This document shows, piece by piece, positions 15,553 to 25,200 of a DNA stretch of 46,821 bases. The position numbers and the translations under genes are program-made. The notes below the pieces were generated by a model, which had not been told where the DNA came from, did not search any database, and saw nothing but the letters and a program-made list of their open reading frames with translations. Position 1 is the first letter of the stretch. Each line of letters begins with the position of its first letter. Origin of the DNA: Rikenellaceae bacterium (GTDB taxonomy: Bacteria > Bacteroidota > Bacteroidia > Bacteroidales > Rikenellaceae); the NCBI GenBank assembly GCA_030529085.1, contig JAUMXM010000008.1, positions 8,347-55,167 on the forward strand, read 5' to 3'.

Positions 15553-18090
15553 CTACTTTTTGGCAGCCTCGGCTGCCGCCTTTTTCTCGGCGTTGCGCTT
15601 GTCGACATAGGCCTTGAAGAGGGCCTTCCAGTTGCGGCCGTTGGCGTTGAGGTACTGCTCGCATTGGGTCTTATAGACCTCGAACACCTGCGAGATGCCC
15701 TTCATGCGGCGGCACTCGAGCGCCTCCTCGCGAGCCGTCTCGAGCAACTTGCGCATCGCGGCAGCCTCCTTATCCGTCAGGTCGGGAACGATGGCGTAGT
15801 AGCCCTTCATCGTGAAGTCGACCTTGCCGATCGTGTAGCCGTCCCAGAGCTGGATGATCTGCTCGTTGGTCAGCTTGAGCTTCTTGAGCCCCTTGAGGAG
15901 CTCCTTGCGCACCGAGGCGGGAATCTGCTGGTCGGCTATCATCTCGCGCTCCACCTCGTTGAGCTTGCGACCCGTCTTGGTATCGATCTCGGGGATGGTG
16001 GTGTAGGGGTGGGCGTTGTGCCACTCCACAACGGCCGTGCGGTGAGCCTTGACCAGCTCCGTAACGGCGGCGGCACGCTCCGCGTCGAGCTTCAGCGGCT
16101 CGACAATCGCAGCGCTGCGGTCGATATACTTCTTGTCGTCGGCAGCCGCCTTCTTCTCGGCGTTGCGCTTATCGACATAGGCCTTGAAGAGTCCGCGCCA
16201 GGGGCGACCCGTATCGGTGAAGTGCTGCTCGCACTTGGTTTTGTGGATCTCGAAGACCTGCGAAATGGCCTTCATGCTCTTGCAGTCGATCGCCTCGCTA
16301 CGCGCCTGCTTCAGGTGACCCAGCAGCACCTTCTCGTCCTCGGCCGTCATGTCGGGAACAATGGCGTGGTAGCCCTGCATCGTGAAGGCCACCTTGCCTA
16401 CCGTATATTCGTCGAAGACCTGCTCGATCTGCTCCTCGGTGAGGACACTCTTCAGGCTCTTCATCAGGCGCTCGCGCTCCTTGATGGGGATCATGCGGTC
16501 GGCCATCATCTCGCGCTCGACCTTCGAGCGCTTCTTGCCCGTAGCCTTATCCACCTCGGGGATGGTGGTGTAGGGGTTGGCGTTGTGCCAATCGCGCACG
16601 GCGCGGCGGTGGTTGTAGACAGCCGTCGTAGCAACGCCGATGGCGCGCTCGTCAGTAAGGTTCAGCTTGGCGATGATCTGCTCGGCCTTGCGGTAGACCG
16701 ACTCATCGGCTGCAGCGGCGCGTACGCGGTCCTTACCGAAGTAGGGGGCGAGCTTATTGACGCTGCGGATTGCGCTCTCGGGCATCAGCTCACCCTTCTT
16801 GCCGAAGGAGAGGAGCGTAGCGGTCGGTACGACGGTCACCTTGCTCTCGTCGACCTTCGAGCTATCCATGCCGAGGCTCTTGGCGAAGAAGGCGTAGGCC
16901 GCCTCGCGCTTGCTCACGCCGTAGTCGTGACCCTCAGTCGCGAAGTGGGCATTCGAGAGCTGGTCGGCGGCATCATACATGGCATAGACCTTCTCGAGGT
17001 AGGGGTACTCGACCGTCGGCACGCTCTTCGTCCAATCCTTGCCGTCGGAGATTACACAGAGGGGCTTCGGGGCGAAGATGGCGGCCATCTCGGCGTTGCA
17101 GGTGCCGTTGGCGGCCGTTGTGATGGGCATGCCGCTCTCGCAGGGGCAACCGCCATCAAAGTAGGAGGAGAGGCTCACTACGGGGCAGAGGGCCGTGTAG
17201 CGGTCGTCGATGACGCTCAATACAACCGACTGCTGACCACCACCCGAGGCACCCGTGACACCGATGCGGCTCTTATCGGCATCTGCGCGCGTGAGGATGT
17301 AGTCCAGGATCGAGATACCGTTCATCATCTGAATCGTGGCGGCATAGGGGGTGCGGTGAGCTGCGCTCGAAACCTGGTGCTCCGACTCGGCGTAGCCAAA
17401 GAGGTCGTAATCGACCGCAATGGCACCCATGCGGGCAAAGGTGGCCATGCGCAGCTGCTGATCCTTGCGGTAGCGACCCTCGTGGAAGTGGCCACAGGGC
17501 GAGATAATCACGGGGTAGGTACCCTTCTTGGCGGGGGCGTAGATCGAACCGCAGACATAGAGGCCGGGGAGGGTCTCCAGGGCGAAGTTCTGCACCGTGT
17601 AGCCGTCGTATTTGCGAATCTTCGAGAGGATGGGGGCCGCCTCGACGCGCTTTTCGAGCAGGGGATCGATCTCCAGCTTTTCGCGCACCTCGCGGCGAAT
17701 CACCTCGGCGCGCTCCTCGAAGACCTTACGGTCGGTGTAGAGCGAGAGGAGGTAGGCGGTCATCTTCTCACCGTCGGGAATCGTGCGACGCATGAACTCG
17801 AAGGGCTGAATCTTGTAGCTCTTCTCGCCCGTCTGGAGGTAGCGCAGGTCGAAAAGACCCAGGATACCCCACAGCGTCTCGTCAATCGAGTAGGGACGGA
17901 TGCGGAAGTCGGCATAGGGAACTTCGAGCCCCTCGATCTTGGCGTCGATCGAAAGTTTCACGTCGAAGTGGTCGGCCACCTCCTCCAACACCTCGCCTAA
18001 GGGACGGGTGAATTGGTTTTCGTAGCGGTTCTGTGCCTCGGCGGTCATCAGGCCACCCAGCAGGAACACAAGCAGTAGTAGTTTTTTCAT
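15553..18090 (-). CDS. Alpha/beta-hydrolase esterase with STN-like N-domain and tandem DUF3826 domains
   Basis: 845-residue exported protein (signal 1-19). Residues about 28-95 resemble an STN/secretin-TonB short domain (PLGEVLEEVADHFDVKLS ... YKIQP). Residues about 150-440 are an alpha/beta hydrolase of the acetyl-xylan-esterase-like/CE19-like type: nucleophile Ser282 in GASGGG, candidate Asp349 in SDGKDW, His388 in EGHDYG. Two DUF3826 copies follow (about 455-645 and 648-845), each with a WHNA-PYTTIPE block, a VEREM-AD block, a GY-AIVPD block and a YVDKRNAEKKAA tail. B. thetaiotaomicron BT1017, a pectin methylesterase of an RG-II locus, has a hydrolase domain of this kind, so removal of methyl or acetyl groups from RG-II is likely. 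The role of DUF3826 is not known. Paralogue of the next gene upstream. Confidence 0.8.
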   Translation of the reverse strand: MKKLLLLVFLLGGLMTAEAQNRYENQFTRPLGEVLEEVADHFDVKLSIDAKIEGLEVPYADFRIRPYSIDETLWGILGLFDLRYLQTGEKSYKIQPFEFMRRTIPDGEKMTAYLLSLYTDRKVFEERAEVIRREVREKLEIDPLLEKRVEAAPILSKIRKYDGYTVQNFALETLPGLYVCGSIYAPAKKGTYPVIISPCGHFHEGRYRKDQQLRMATFARMGAIAVDYDLFGYAESEHQVSSAAHRTPYAATIQMMNGISILDYILTRADADKSRIGVTGASGGGQQSVVLSVIDDRYTALCPVVSLSSYFDGGCPCESGMPITTAANGTCNAEMAAIFAPKPLCVISDGKDWTKSVPTVEYPYLEKVYAMYDAADQLSNAHFATEGHDYGVSKREAAYAFFAKSLGMDSSKVDESKVTVVPTATLLSFGKKGELMPESAIRSVNKLAPYFGKDRVRAAAADESVYRKAEQIIAKLNLTDERAIGVATTAVYNHRRAVRDWHNANPYTTIPEVDKATGKKRSKVEREMMADRMIPIKERERLMKSLKSVLTEEQIEQVFDEYTVGKVAFTMQGYHAIVPDMTAEDEKVLLGHLKQARSEAIDCKSMKAISQVFEIHKTKCEQHFTDTGRPWRGLFKAYVDKRNAEKKAAADDKKYIDRSAAIVEPLKLDAERAAAVTELVKAHRTAVVEWHNAHPYTTIPEIDTKTGRKLNEVEREMIADQQIPASVRKELLKGLKKLKLTNEQIIQLWDGYTIGKVDFTMKGYYAIVPDLTDKEAAAMRKLLETAREEALECRRMKGISQVFEVYKTQCEQYLNANGRNWKALFKAYVDKRNAEKKAAAEAAKK
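15556..16713 (-). repeat. Internal duplication encoding the two DUF3826 copies
   Basis: The two halves are clearly alignable at DNA level in their conserved blocks: the stretch around 15590-15620 and that around 16158-16188 differ at only a few bases and encode the same YVDKRNAEKKAAA sequence. Elsewhere the copies are diverged to roughly half identity at protein level, so the duplication is not recent, or the end blocks have been homogenised. Confidence 0.75.
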
Positions 18091-18117
18091 CGGTTTATAG
18101 CTTTTATTCGTTCTCTT

Positions 18118-19506
18118 TTAGCGGAGTGAAACGGCGCGCTCTGCGGCGTAGCGGGGCAGCTCCTCGATCGAGCGTACCGCCTTGGCGGGGAGCTTCTCGC
18201 CCTCGGCACCAAATAATTTCAAGGCCTCGGGGCTTTCGATTACGACCTTCTCTTCGTCGATTTGACCCTTATCCAGCCCAAAGCAGGCGGCAAAGAAGTC
18301 GTAGACGGCCGTGCGTTTATTCACACCGAAGTCGTGTCCCTCATCGGGGTAGTGGTAGAAGCGGAGCTCCGATTCTTTACCCTGCAGGCGGTAGATGGTG
18401 CGCAGGAAGGGCCCCTCGATTTCGGGCACGTGGGCCGTCCAATCCTTGCCATCCGATACGACACCCAACGGACGCGGCGCGTGGGCCGCTGCCAACTCGG
18501 CGTTGCAACTCTCGGCCAAGGTGGGGAGCAGGAAGGCGCTCTCGCAGGGGCATCCTCCGTCGAAGTAGGAGGAGAGGCTGATGACGGGACAGGTGGCCGT
18601 GAAGCGGCTGTCGAGACCCATCTGCATCGTCTGCGTGCCACCGCCCGAAGCACCGCAGAGACCTATGCGCGTGGGGTCGATCTCCTTCATTTCGAGCATC
18701 TTATCGAGCAGCAGACGGCAGTTGGCCCACTGCAGCTCCTGTGCCAGGAGCGAGTGGTGGGTTTTAGCCCCCAACTGCAACTCCGATTCGCCGTAGCCCA
18801 CCAGGTCGAAGCCTACGGCCACAGCCCCCATGCGGGCCCAGGTGGCCAGGCGCAGCTGCGTCTCGGCGATGTAGCGCGGCGTATGGCCGTCGGGCGAGAG
18901 GATCAGGGGGAGCTTCTCGCCACGCTTGAGCTTTTTCGCCGGGCGGTAGATCGAGCCGCAGAGGTAGAGTCCGGGCAGGGTCTCGATCGAGAAGTTCTCG
19001 ACCGTGTAGCCCTCGAAGGTGCGCTTCTTGCCCACCTCGAGCTCCGCCCCCTCGACCATCAGGGCTGCGAGGGCATCGCAACGAGCCGTGATGTGGCCGC
19101 CGATCACCTCGCGCAACTCGGCCATACGTCGCTCGGAGTCGGCCTTCGTGGTGTGGTAGGTCGCGGCGAGGTAGTCGATGTGTTTGCGACCCTCTTCGGG
19201 GGTGCGGTAGTGGGGCTCGTAGGGTTTGATTTTATAGACACGCGCACTCTGCTTGACATACTTGTAGCGGAAGAGCTGCAGGACATTTTCGAGCGACTCT
19301 TCGAGCGAGTAGGGGCGGATGTAGGAGTCGGCGTGGGGGACCACCAGACCGACCGTGTCGACCTGCACGCGCAGACGCGTCGAGAAGCGCTCCGAAATCT
19401 CGCGGAGCACCTGATCGAGCGACTTGGTGTGGGTCGCCGCATGGTCGTATTGTGCCGAGGCGGTATAGACCGTCATGAGCAACAGCAGGGTGAGCAATCG
19501 TTTCAT
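18118..19506 (-). CDS. Alpha/beta-hydrolase esterase with STN-like N-domain, CE19-like
   Basis: 462-residue exported protein (signal 1-18, ending YTASAQ). It is a paralogue of the following gene without DUF3826. An STN-like domain spans about 28-95 (SLDQVLREISERFSTRLR ... YKIKPYEP). The alpha/beta-hydrolase core has nucleophile Ser287 in CGASGGGTQ, candidate Asp352 in SDGKDW and His391 in DEGHDFG. The shared insert SLSSYFDGGCPCES follows the nucleophile strand in both proteins and offers two cysteines that may form a disulfide. By similarity to the BT1017-type methylesterase of RG-II degradation, I infer action on uronic-acid methyl esters or O-acetyl groups. It starts 2 bases after the GH78 stop, so translation is probably coupled. 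Confidence 0.8.
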   Translation of the reverse strand: MKRLLTLLLLMTVYTASAQYDHAATHTKSLDQVLREISERFSTRLRVQVDTVGLVVPHADSYIRPYSLEESLENVLQLFRYKYVKQSARVYKIKPYEPHYRTPEEGRKHIDYLAATYHTTKADSERRMAELREVIGGHITARCDALAALMVEGAELEVGKKRTFEGYTVENFSIETLPGLYLCGSIYRPAKKLKRGEKLPLILSPDGHTPRYIAETQLRLATWARMGAVAVGFDLVGYGESELQLGAKTHHSLLAQELQWANCRLLLDKMLEMKEIDPTRIGLCGASGGGTQTMQMGLDSRFTATCPVISLSSYFDGGCPCESAFLLPTLAESCNAELAAAHAPRPLGVVSDGKDWTAHVPEIEGPFLRTIYRLQGKESELRFYHYPDEGHDFGVNKRTAVYDFFAACFGLDKGQIDEEKVVIESPEALKLFGAEGEKLPAKAVRSIEELPRYAAERAVSLR

Positions 19507-19508
19507 CG

Positions 19509-22265
19509 TTAGAGCGTTTTAGTGAAGGTGTGGTGGCCGCTCGTTACAGCGTGCGGCTCCTTGTCGCCGGGCAGGAAGACCTCGGCACGGCAGTTGGCGG
19601 GCAACTCTACATCGAGCGTGAAGTGCTCCCCCTTGCGCTCCCAAGCCACCGCTACGGGGCCGTAGATCGAGTGGTAGGTGCCCTTCACGTAGCTAAGGTC
19701 GCCCACCACCTCGGGACGAATCGTCAGTCGGCGGTAGCTCTCACCCTCGGTGTCGGGCTGCAGACCCACGAGCGAGCGGAAGAACCACTCGTCGATCTGA
19801 CCCATCATAAAGTGATTCCACGACGAGCCTTGGCGCGGATCCCACTGCTCGGTGAGGGTCGTAGCGCCATACTTGAGCTGGAAACCGTAGCCGGGGGCCT
19901 CCTCGTGGTTGTGCATGGCGTACATCACCTCGTTCTGGCCGTTGCGGGCCAGCGTCTGGAAGAGGTAGCGGTTGCCCACATCACCCGTCGTGAGGCGCGT
20001 GCCATGCTTCTCGATGTCGGCCAAGAGGTTCTGCATCACCGCTTCGCGCTGCTCGGCGGGGGCCATGTCAAGGAACAACGGCAGGGCGTTGCTGCACTGG
20101 CTGGCGGTGCCGTACTGTGCCGTCTCGGGGTCGAAATACTTGGCATTGAAGGCCTTCTTGACCTCCTCGCCCAGGGCGGCATAGCGCTCCGCATCCGACT
20201 CGTTGCCGACCATCTTGGCCGCCTTGACGAGCTGCTGCAGGGCGAAGTAGTAGTGGGCCGAGGCGACCAGACCGACGGGGGTGTTGCGCGAGAATCCGGC
20301 GCGGAAGTCGCCGTAGTCGTACCAATCACCCAAGCCGAAATCGACCAGATGACCCTCGGCGCGCGTACCGAGGTAGTCGACCCAACGACGCATCGTGGGG
20401 TAATATTCGCGGATTAGGCGGTCGTCGCCATAGGTCTCGTAGTATTGGAAGGGGGAGATGACCACCGTGGCGCTCCACTCGGGCGAGTCGGCAAAGAGAT
20501 CCATGATGCCCCCCTCGAAGATTACATAGTTCGGTGCTGTGGTGGGAATCATGCCATCCTCGCGCTGCGAGTCGGCGATGTCGCGCATCACCTTTGGCAG
20601 GTAGGTCGTCAGGTTGTAGTTGTACAACAGACCCGGGCCGTTGAGGTGGACCTGCTCCAACCATCCGAGCTTCTCGCGGTGGGGACAATCGGTCCATACC
20701 GACTGCATATTGCTGCGCACGGCGTTGAGAATCAGGCGGTGAGCCTTGTTGAAAATCTCGTTCGACGACTCAAACGAGGCGATCTCCTCGGCAGCGTTGT
20801 GCACGAAGCAGGAGTGAATCTCCTCGATGACGGGAAGCCCCTCGGGGTTCTCCATATCAGCCAAAACAGCCCCCTCGAGGAGGATGTAACGGAAGCCGTA
20901 GTAGGAGAATCGGGGGTGCCACGTCTCGCTCTCGCCGCCCTTTAAAATATAGGTATAATAGTGCTGACGACCCGTCTGACGCTGCTGTGTGGCGTTTGAG
21001 TTGGTCGTTGCCTCGGCCACAACGAGCGTGATTTTATCGCCCGCCTGACCCTTTACCTTGATCTCGGGGAAGCCTGCCAGATTCTGCCCCATATCGAGCA
21101 GCATGGCCGTAGGCGATACGGTGCGCTTCGTGTCTTTCGTGGCGCGCTCCACCTCCTCGGCGGTCAACTTGTGGACCGAGACGGGGGCGTAGCGTGTGTG
21201 AATCTTCACGGGGGGAGCCTGCTGCGGGGTCAGCTGACCCTTCGGGGCCTCCTGCACGACTACCGGCAGCCAAGCCTGGTCGTCGAACTGCGGCTCATCC
21301 CAGCCCGCCTGCTCGAGGCGTGCATCGTAATCCTCGCCGCCGTAGATTGTGTTGAAGGTGATCGGGCTCAGGTCGTAGCGCCAGGTCTCGTCGGTGGCGA
21401 TGAGCTGCTCGGTGCCATCCGTGTAGCGGATGCGCATCTTGAGGTTGAGCGTCTCGGGGCCGAAGCCGATTTGGAGCTTGCGGTAGCGCGAGCGGTCGGC
21501 GATGTTGTAGAAGCCGTTACCGAGGATTACACCGAGGGCATTCTCCCCCTTGAGGAGCTGCTCGGTGACGTCGTAGGTGTTGTAATAGACCGTCTTGTGG
21601 TACTCCGACCAGAGGGGGGTGAACTCGCCGTCGCCCACCTTCTCGCCGTTGAGCGAGAGTTCGTAGTGGCCCAGACCGCAGACATAGACAATTGCCTCGT
21701 CGACTGTTTTATCGGTTGCAAACTCCTTGCGAAGCTGGATGCTGCGCCAAGCCATCGAATCGACTGCCTCCCAGGCGGCGCGTACCTCGGGCTTGCGCAG
21801 CTCGCCGCCGTGGAACTTGCGTCCCTCGGGCATGGCGGCCTTCTCGTAGCTTACGGCTCCGATCCAGGCGGCATCCATCCACGCTTTGCTCGGTGCGAGG
21901 CGGAAGGTGCTCCAATCGCTCCAGGCCGAGGCCTTGTCCGCCTCGTTCCAGACCTGCACACGCCAACGGTAGGGCTCCATTGGCTGCAGCTCCTCGCCCC
22001 CGTAGGGGATCAGCTGGCTCTGCTCCGAGCTTACTTTGCCCGACTGCCATACCAGGCTCTTGTCGGCATCATAGACCTCGATGGCATAGGCCGTCTGCAT
22101 GGCACCCTGACGACCGGCGAGCTCCCAACCCAGGCGGGGAGCTTCACAGTCGAGTGCCAAAGGCTCCGTTTGGAGTTCGGCGGTGGTCTTTACCACCTCG
22201 ATAGCGGGGCTGCAGGCCGCACAGCAGAGCAGTGCGGCCGCAGCAAGAAGTTGATTCAAATTCAT
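19509..22265 (-). CDS. GH78 alpha-L-rhamnosidase, lipoprotein
   Basis: 918-residue lipoprotein (lipobox CCAAC, Cys18). It has the full GH78 layout: fibronectin-like N-domain (ETEPLALDC-like ECAPRLGWEL region), two beta-sandwich domains with VYVCGLGHYELSLNGEKVGD, the (alpha/alpha)6 barrel with DCPHREKLGWLEQ (Glu531), TTLTEQWDP and SWNHFMMGQIDEW, and a C-terminal beta-domain. The WLEQ in place of WxGD is seen in a large GH78 subgroup. Target is probably one of the rhamnose residues of RG-II side chains. It follows the GH143-GH142 gene by 3 bases and is followed 2 bases later by the esterase, so this is a tightly packed operon. Confidence 0.9.
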   Translation of the reverse strand: MNLNQLLAAAALLCCAACSPAIEVVKTTAELQTEPLALDCEAPRLGWELAGRQGAMQTAYAIEVYDADKSLVWQSGKVSSEQSQLIPYGGEELQPMEPYRWRVQVWNEADKASAWSDWSTFRLAPSKAWMDAAWIGAVSYEKAAMPEGRKFHGGELRKPEVRAAWEAVDSMAWRSIQLRKEFATDKTVDEAIVYVCGLGHYELSLNGEKVGDGEFTPLWSEYHKTVYYNTYDVTEQLLKGENALGVILGNGFYNIADRSRYRKLQIGFGPETLNLKMRIRYTDGTEQLIATDETWRYDLSPITFNTIYGGEDYDARLEQAGWDEPQFDDQAWLPVVVQEAPKGQLTPQQAPPVKIHTRYAPVSVHKLTAEEVERATKDTKRTVSPTAMLLDMGQNLAGFPEIKVKGQAGDKITLVVAEATTNSNATQQRQTGRQHYYTYILKGGESETWHPRFSYYGFRYILLEGAVLADMENPEGLPVIEEIHSCFVHNAAEEIASFESSNEIFNKAHRLILNAVRSNMQSVWTDCPHREKLGWLEQVHLNGPGLLYNYNLTTYLPKVMRDIADSQREDGMIPTTAPNYVIFEGGIMDLFADSPEWSATVVISPFQYYETYGDDRLIREYYPTMRRWVDYLGTRAEGHLVDFGLGDWYDYGDFRAGFSRNTPVGLVASAHYYFALQQLVKAAKMVGNESDAERYAALGEEVKKAFNAKYFDPETAQYGTASQCSNALPLFLDMAPAEQREAVMQNLLADIEKHGTRLTTGDVGNRYLFQTLARNGQNEVMYAMHNHEEAPGYGFQLKYGATTLTEQWDPRQGSSWNHFMMGQIDEWFFRSLVGLQPDTEGESYRRLTIRPEVVGDLSYVKGTYHSIYGPVAVAWERKGEHFTLDVELPANCRAEVFLPGDKEPHAVTSGHHTFTKTL

Positions 22266-22268
22266 TTT

Positions 22269-25200
22269 TTAGAGTACGTTTTCACACACAATGCGACCCA
22301 ATTCGGGCTGGTTGGCCACCTTCTTGCCATCGACCAGGATGGTCAGACCCTTGCCCTGGTGGTACTTGTCGCCGTGGCGGTCCCAAAGGATGGTGATGAT
22401 GTGGTTGTGGTAGCGCACATTGTCCAGGCAGAACCAATCCCACTCGGCAGCGGGCACCAGCGGATTGATCTCGAGCGTGCGGTCGGCGCGCGGACGCAGA
22501 CCCATCAGGCCCGTAATCATCAGGTCGTTGAAGGTCGAGTGGTTGTAGTAGCGGGCGCGCTCCTGGTCACCCTTGAGCCAGTAGCCCGTCACCTCGTCGA
22601 GGTACTCGCCGATGTAGGGGCGACCGCGGTGGTAGCACGACTCAACGTAGAGCTCCATCTGGCGGAAGTAGTCCTCCTTGTTGACAATCGGAGTCGAATC
22701 GGTATTGAGGTAGTTGGCCAGTGCCGTCAGGGTCTGTGCCGAGGCGAAGGGCCAGATGGCACCGTCCCACTCACAGCGACCCACGCCGCGCGTGCGGAAC
22801 TCGGGGTGGCGACGCTCTGCGGTCGTCAGACCATAGGGCGAGAGGAAACCGCCCTCGTCGTTGATCTGCAGCCAAGCCTTCTCGTGCTGCTTCTCGGGCA
22901 GGTTGAAGTACCAGGGGATGTAACCGATTGCCTCGCGGGCGCAGCAGAGCGTGTCGGCACGACGCGTCTCGAAGAAGTCGCGCTCCTCGTTCCAGAGCTT
23001 GCCATAGACCAGATCCTTGATCTCCTCGGCCTTCTTCTCATACATTGCGGCATCCGACTCGTTGCCTACCAGGCGGGCCATCTCGACCATCGCCTTGGCG
23101 TTACCATACATGTAGCTGTTGATCGAGGGGCGCGCAAACTGCTTCTTGCGGCCGCCGCTGATCGACTCCTCCATGCCGTCCTTGACATCCTCCTGCCAAT
23201 AGAGACCATCGGGCAGGCGGTGGGTATCCTCCCAGTAGGCGTACTCGGCCTTCAGGTCGGCGTAGAGATCCTTCACGTAGGCTTCGTCCATGTTCACCAA
23301 GTAGCGGTGGTAGACCGACCAAGGGTTCCACGAGCTGAACTTGTTCATCTTGGCCATTACCTTGCCCTCGTTGCCGCGATACCAGGTGTGGATAATCTGA
23401 TTCAGGTAGTCGTCGTTGTGCAACCAGCGGCTCTCATGGATGTGGTGACCGATGGCGCAGGCGATCAGGTTGTACTTATCCGAGTAGGAGCGCTGCACGA
23501 GGAACTCGGTCATGCCGTAGCCAACGGGGGTCTCCTTGATGTGCTTGCGCAGCGACCACCAACGGAAGTAGAACATCTCCTCGAAGTTGTGTTGCGGGCA
23601 CTCGAAGAGGGGGATGTTCTTCTCCATCCAGGCCGAAGACTCGCTGTTGGGAATTGCCTGGGCGATATTCTCATCCTCCGAGGCGTTGAAAAGCTCGGCG
23701 TAGTGGGCAAAGTCGGCATAATCCAGGACGGCAGCCGTGCTGTTTACGTCGGCCGACGAGGTGCGGAAGTTACCGATGCGGAAGATTGCCTCCTCATCCA
23801 TGCCGTTGCAGTTCGGCAGGTCGTCGTAGCGGTCGGCCCAGGTATCCACGGTGGGGTGGTGGCGACGCTCGCCGGTGCGGAACACCACGCGCTCGATCGA
23901 CTCCACGGGGGCGTAGAGCATGCGGGTCGTCGTCTTTTTGCCGTCGATGTAGACCACCGAGTTGCGGTTCTCGCAGGTGATGACCACCTTCACGCGGTAG
24001 CTCTTGCCCGGCTCGTACATCGTCACGCGGCCGTAGCGGGCACCGCCCTTCGAGCGCATCTCGCCCTGATCGGTCAGGTCGATGCGGGCGCAAGCCGTAC
24101 CCTCCGAGTCGATGAACTCGATCTCGAGGTGACCCTTGTCGTTCTGCTCTGCCTGGAGGTCGAACTCGACGGTCAGCTCGCGCGAGGCGGGAATCTTGCG
24201 CTCCACCTTGGCATCGAAGAAGGGATCCTTATCTTTGAGCGTGAGCCACTTGCCCTCGAGCGTCACGGGAGCCCATACGCCCGAGTAGAGGTTCCACATC
24301 GTCAGGTCGCTCAGTTTCTCGAACTTTGCGAAATCCTCGTCGGCGTGGGCCGTGGCGTGCTGCTGCACGGGCACCGGTACGCGACTTACCCACATGTCCT
24401 CCTTGTTTACGCTGTAGGTAAGCCACAGATCGCCATCTTCGGGAGTGCCGTTACCCTCTTGAATACCACGCACATACTGCGGGCCGTAGGATTTATACTG
24501 ACCGGCGTAGCGCATCGGGGGCACCTCGCCATAGATCAGGTTTAAGGTCGTGTACTCCAGACCATCCTTCGAGAGCGAGATGGCGAGCGGCCAGCGGAAC
24601 TCCGAGGGGTTGTAAACGGTGGCATAGGTGCCGTCCGAAAGGCGCTGACCCCAAATCTTGGCGTTGCTGTTCACGAAACCCTTGGCGCGGGCAATCGGCT
24701 CGGCCCAGGTGTTGCCGCCGTCGCTCGAAATCGAGGTCAGGGCGTGCTTCCAGAGCGCAACTTTGCGGCCATCCTCGAGCGTGTAGTAGCAGAAGGCCTT
24801 GTAGGGCTTGTTGAGCGGAATCAGCTCCTCGTCGCGGTCGGCCTCCTCGACCCAACCCATGCGCTGCAGGGGGCTGGCCAGGATCTCCTCGCAAGCCTCG
24901 CGGAAGCCCTTATCCTTCGAACGGGTGTAGTAGGGATAGGCGGCATTCTTCTCGTTGAAGGCGTGGTTGAAGTAGATGAAATAGATGGGGCCAAACGAGC
25001 CATCCTCGTAGATCTCGCGCACCACGCGACCGATGCCGTTACCGTCGTTCGGGTCATCCTTCGGGAAGAGCGAGATGCCGTAGTTGCCGATAGCCAGCAG
25101 GCGATCGCCCTTCGAGACGTAGAAGCCTACGCGTTGGTGCATGATGGCATCCATATCCTTGGCTACCACTGTGCCGTCCTTTGTGAAGCCGTCGGGAATG

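Noticed and set aside
14064-15608. Longer N-terminus for the GH140 gene starting at 15608
   Set aside because: It would overlap the upstream esterase gene and bury the lipoprotein signal 37 residues in; 15497 gives a proper signal.
21171-24545. A 1124-codon plus-strand open frame opposite the GH143-GH142 and GH78 genes
   Set aside because: It spans two real genes on the other strand, and its composition is that of an antisense frame.
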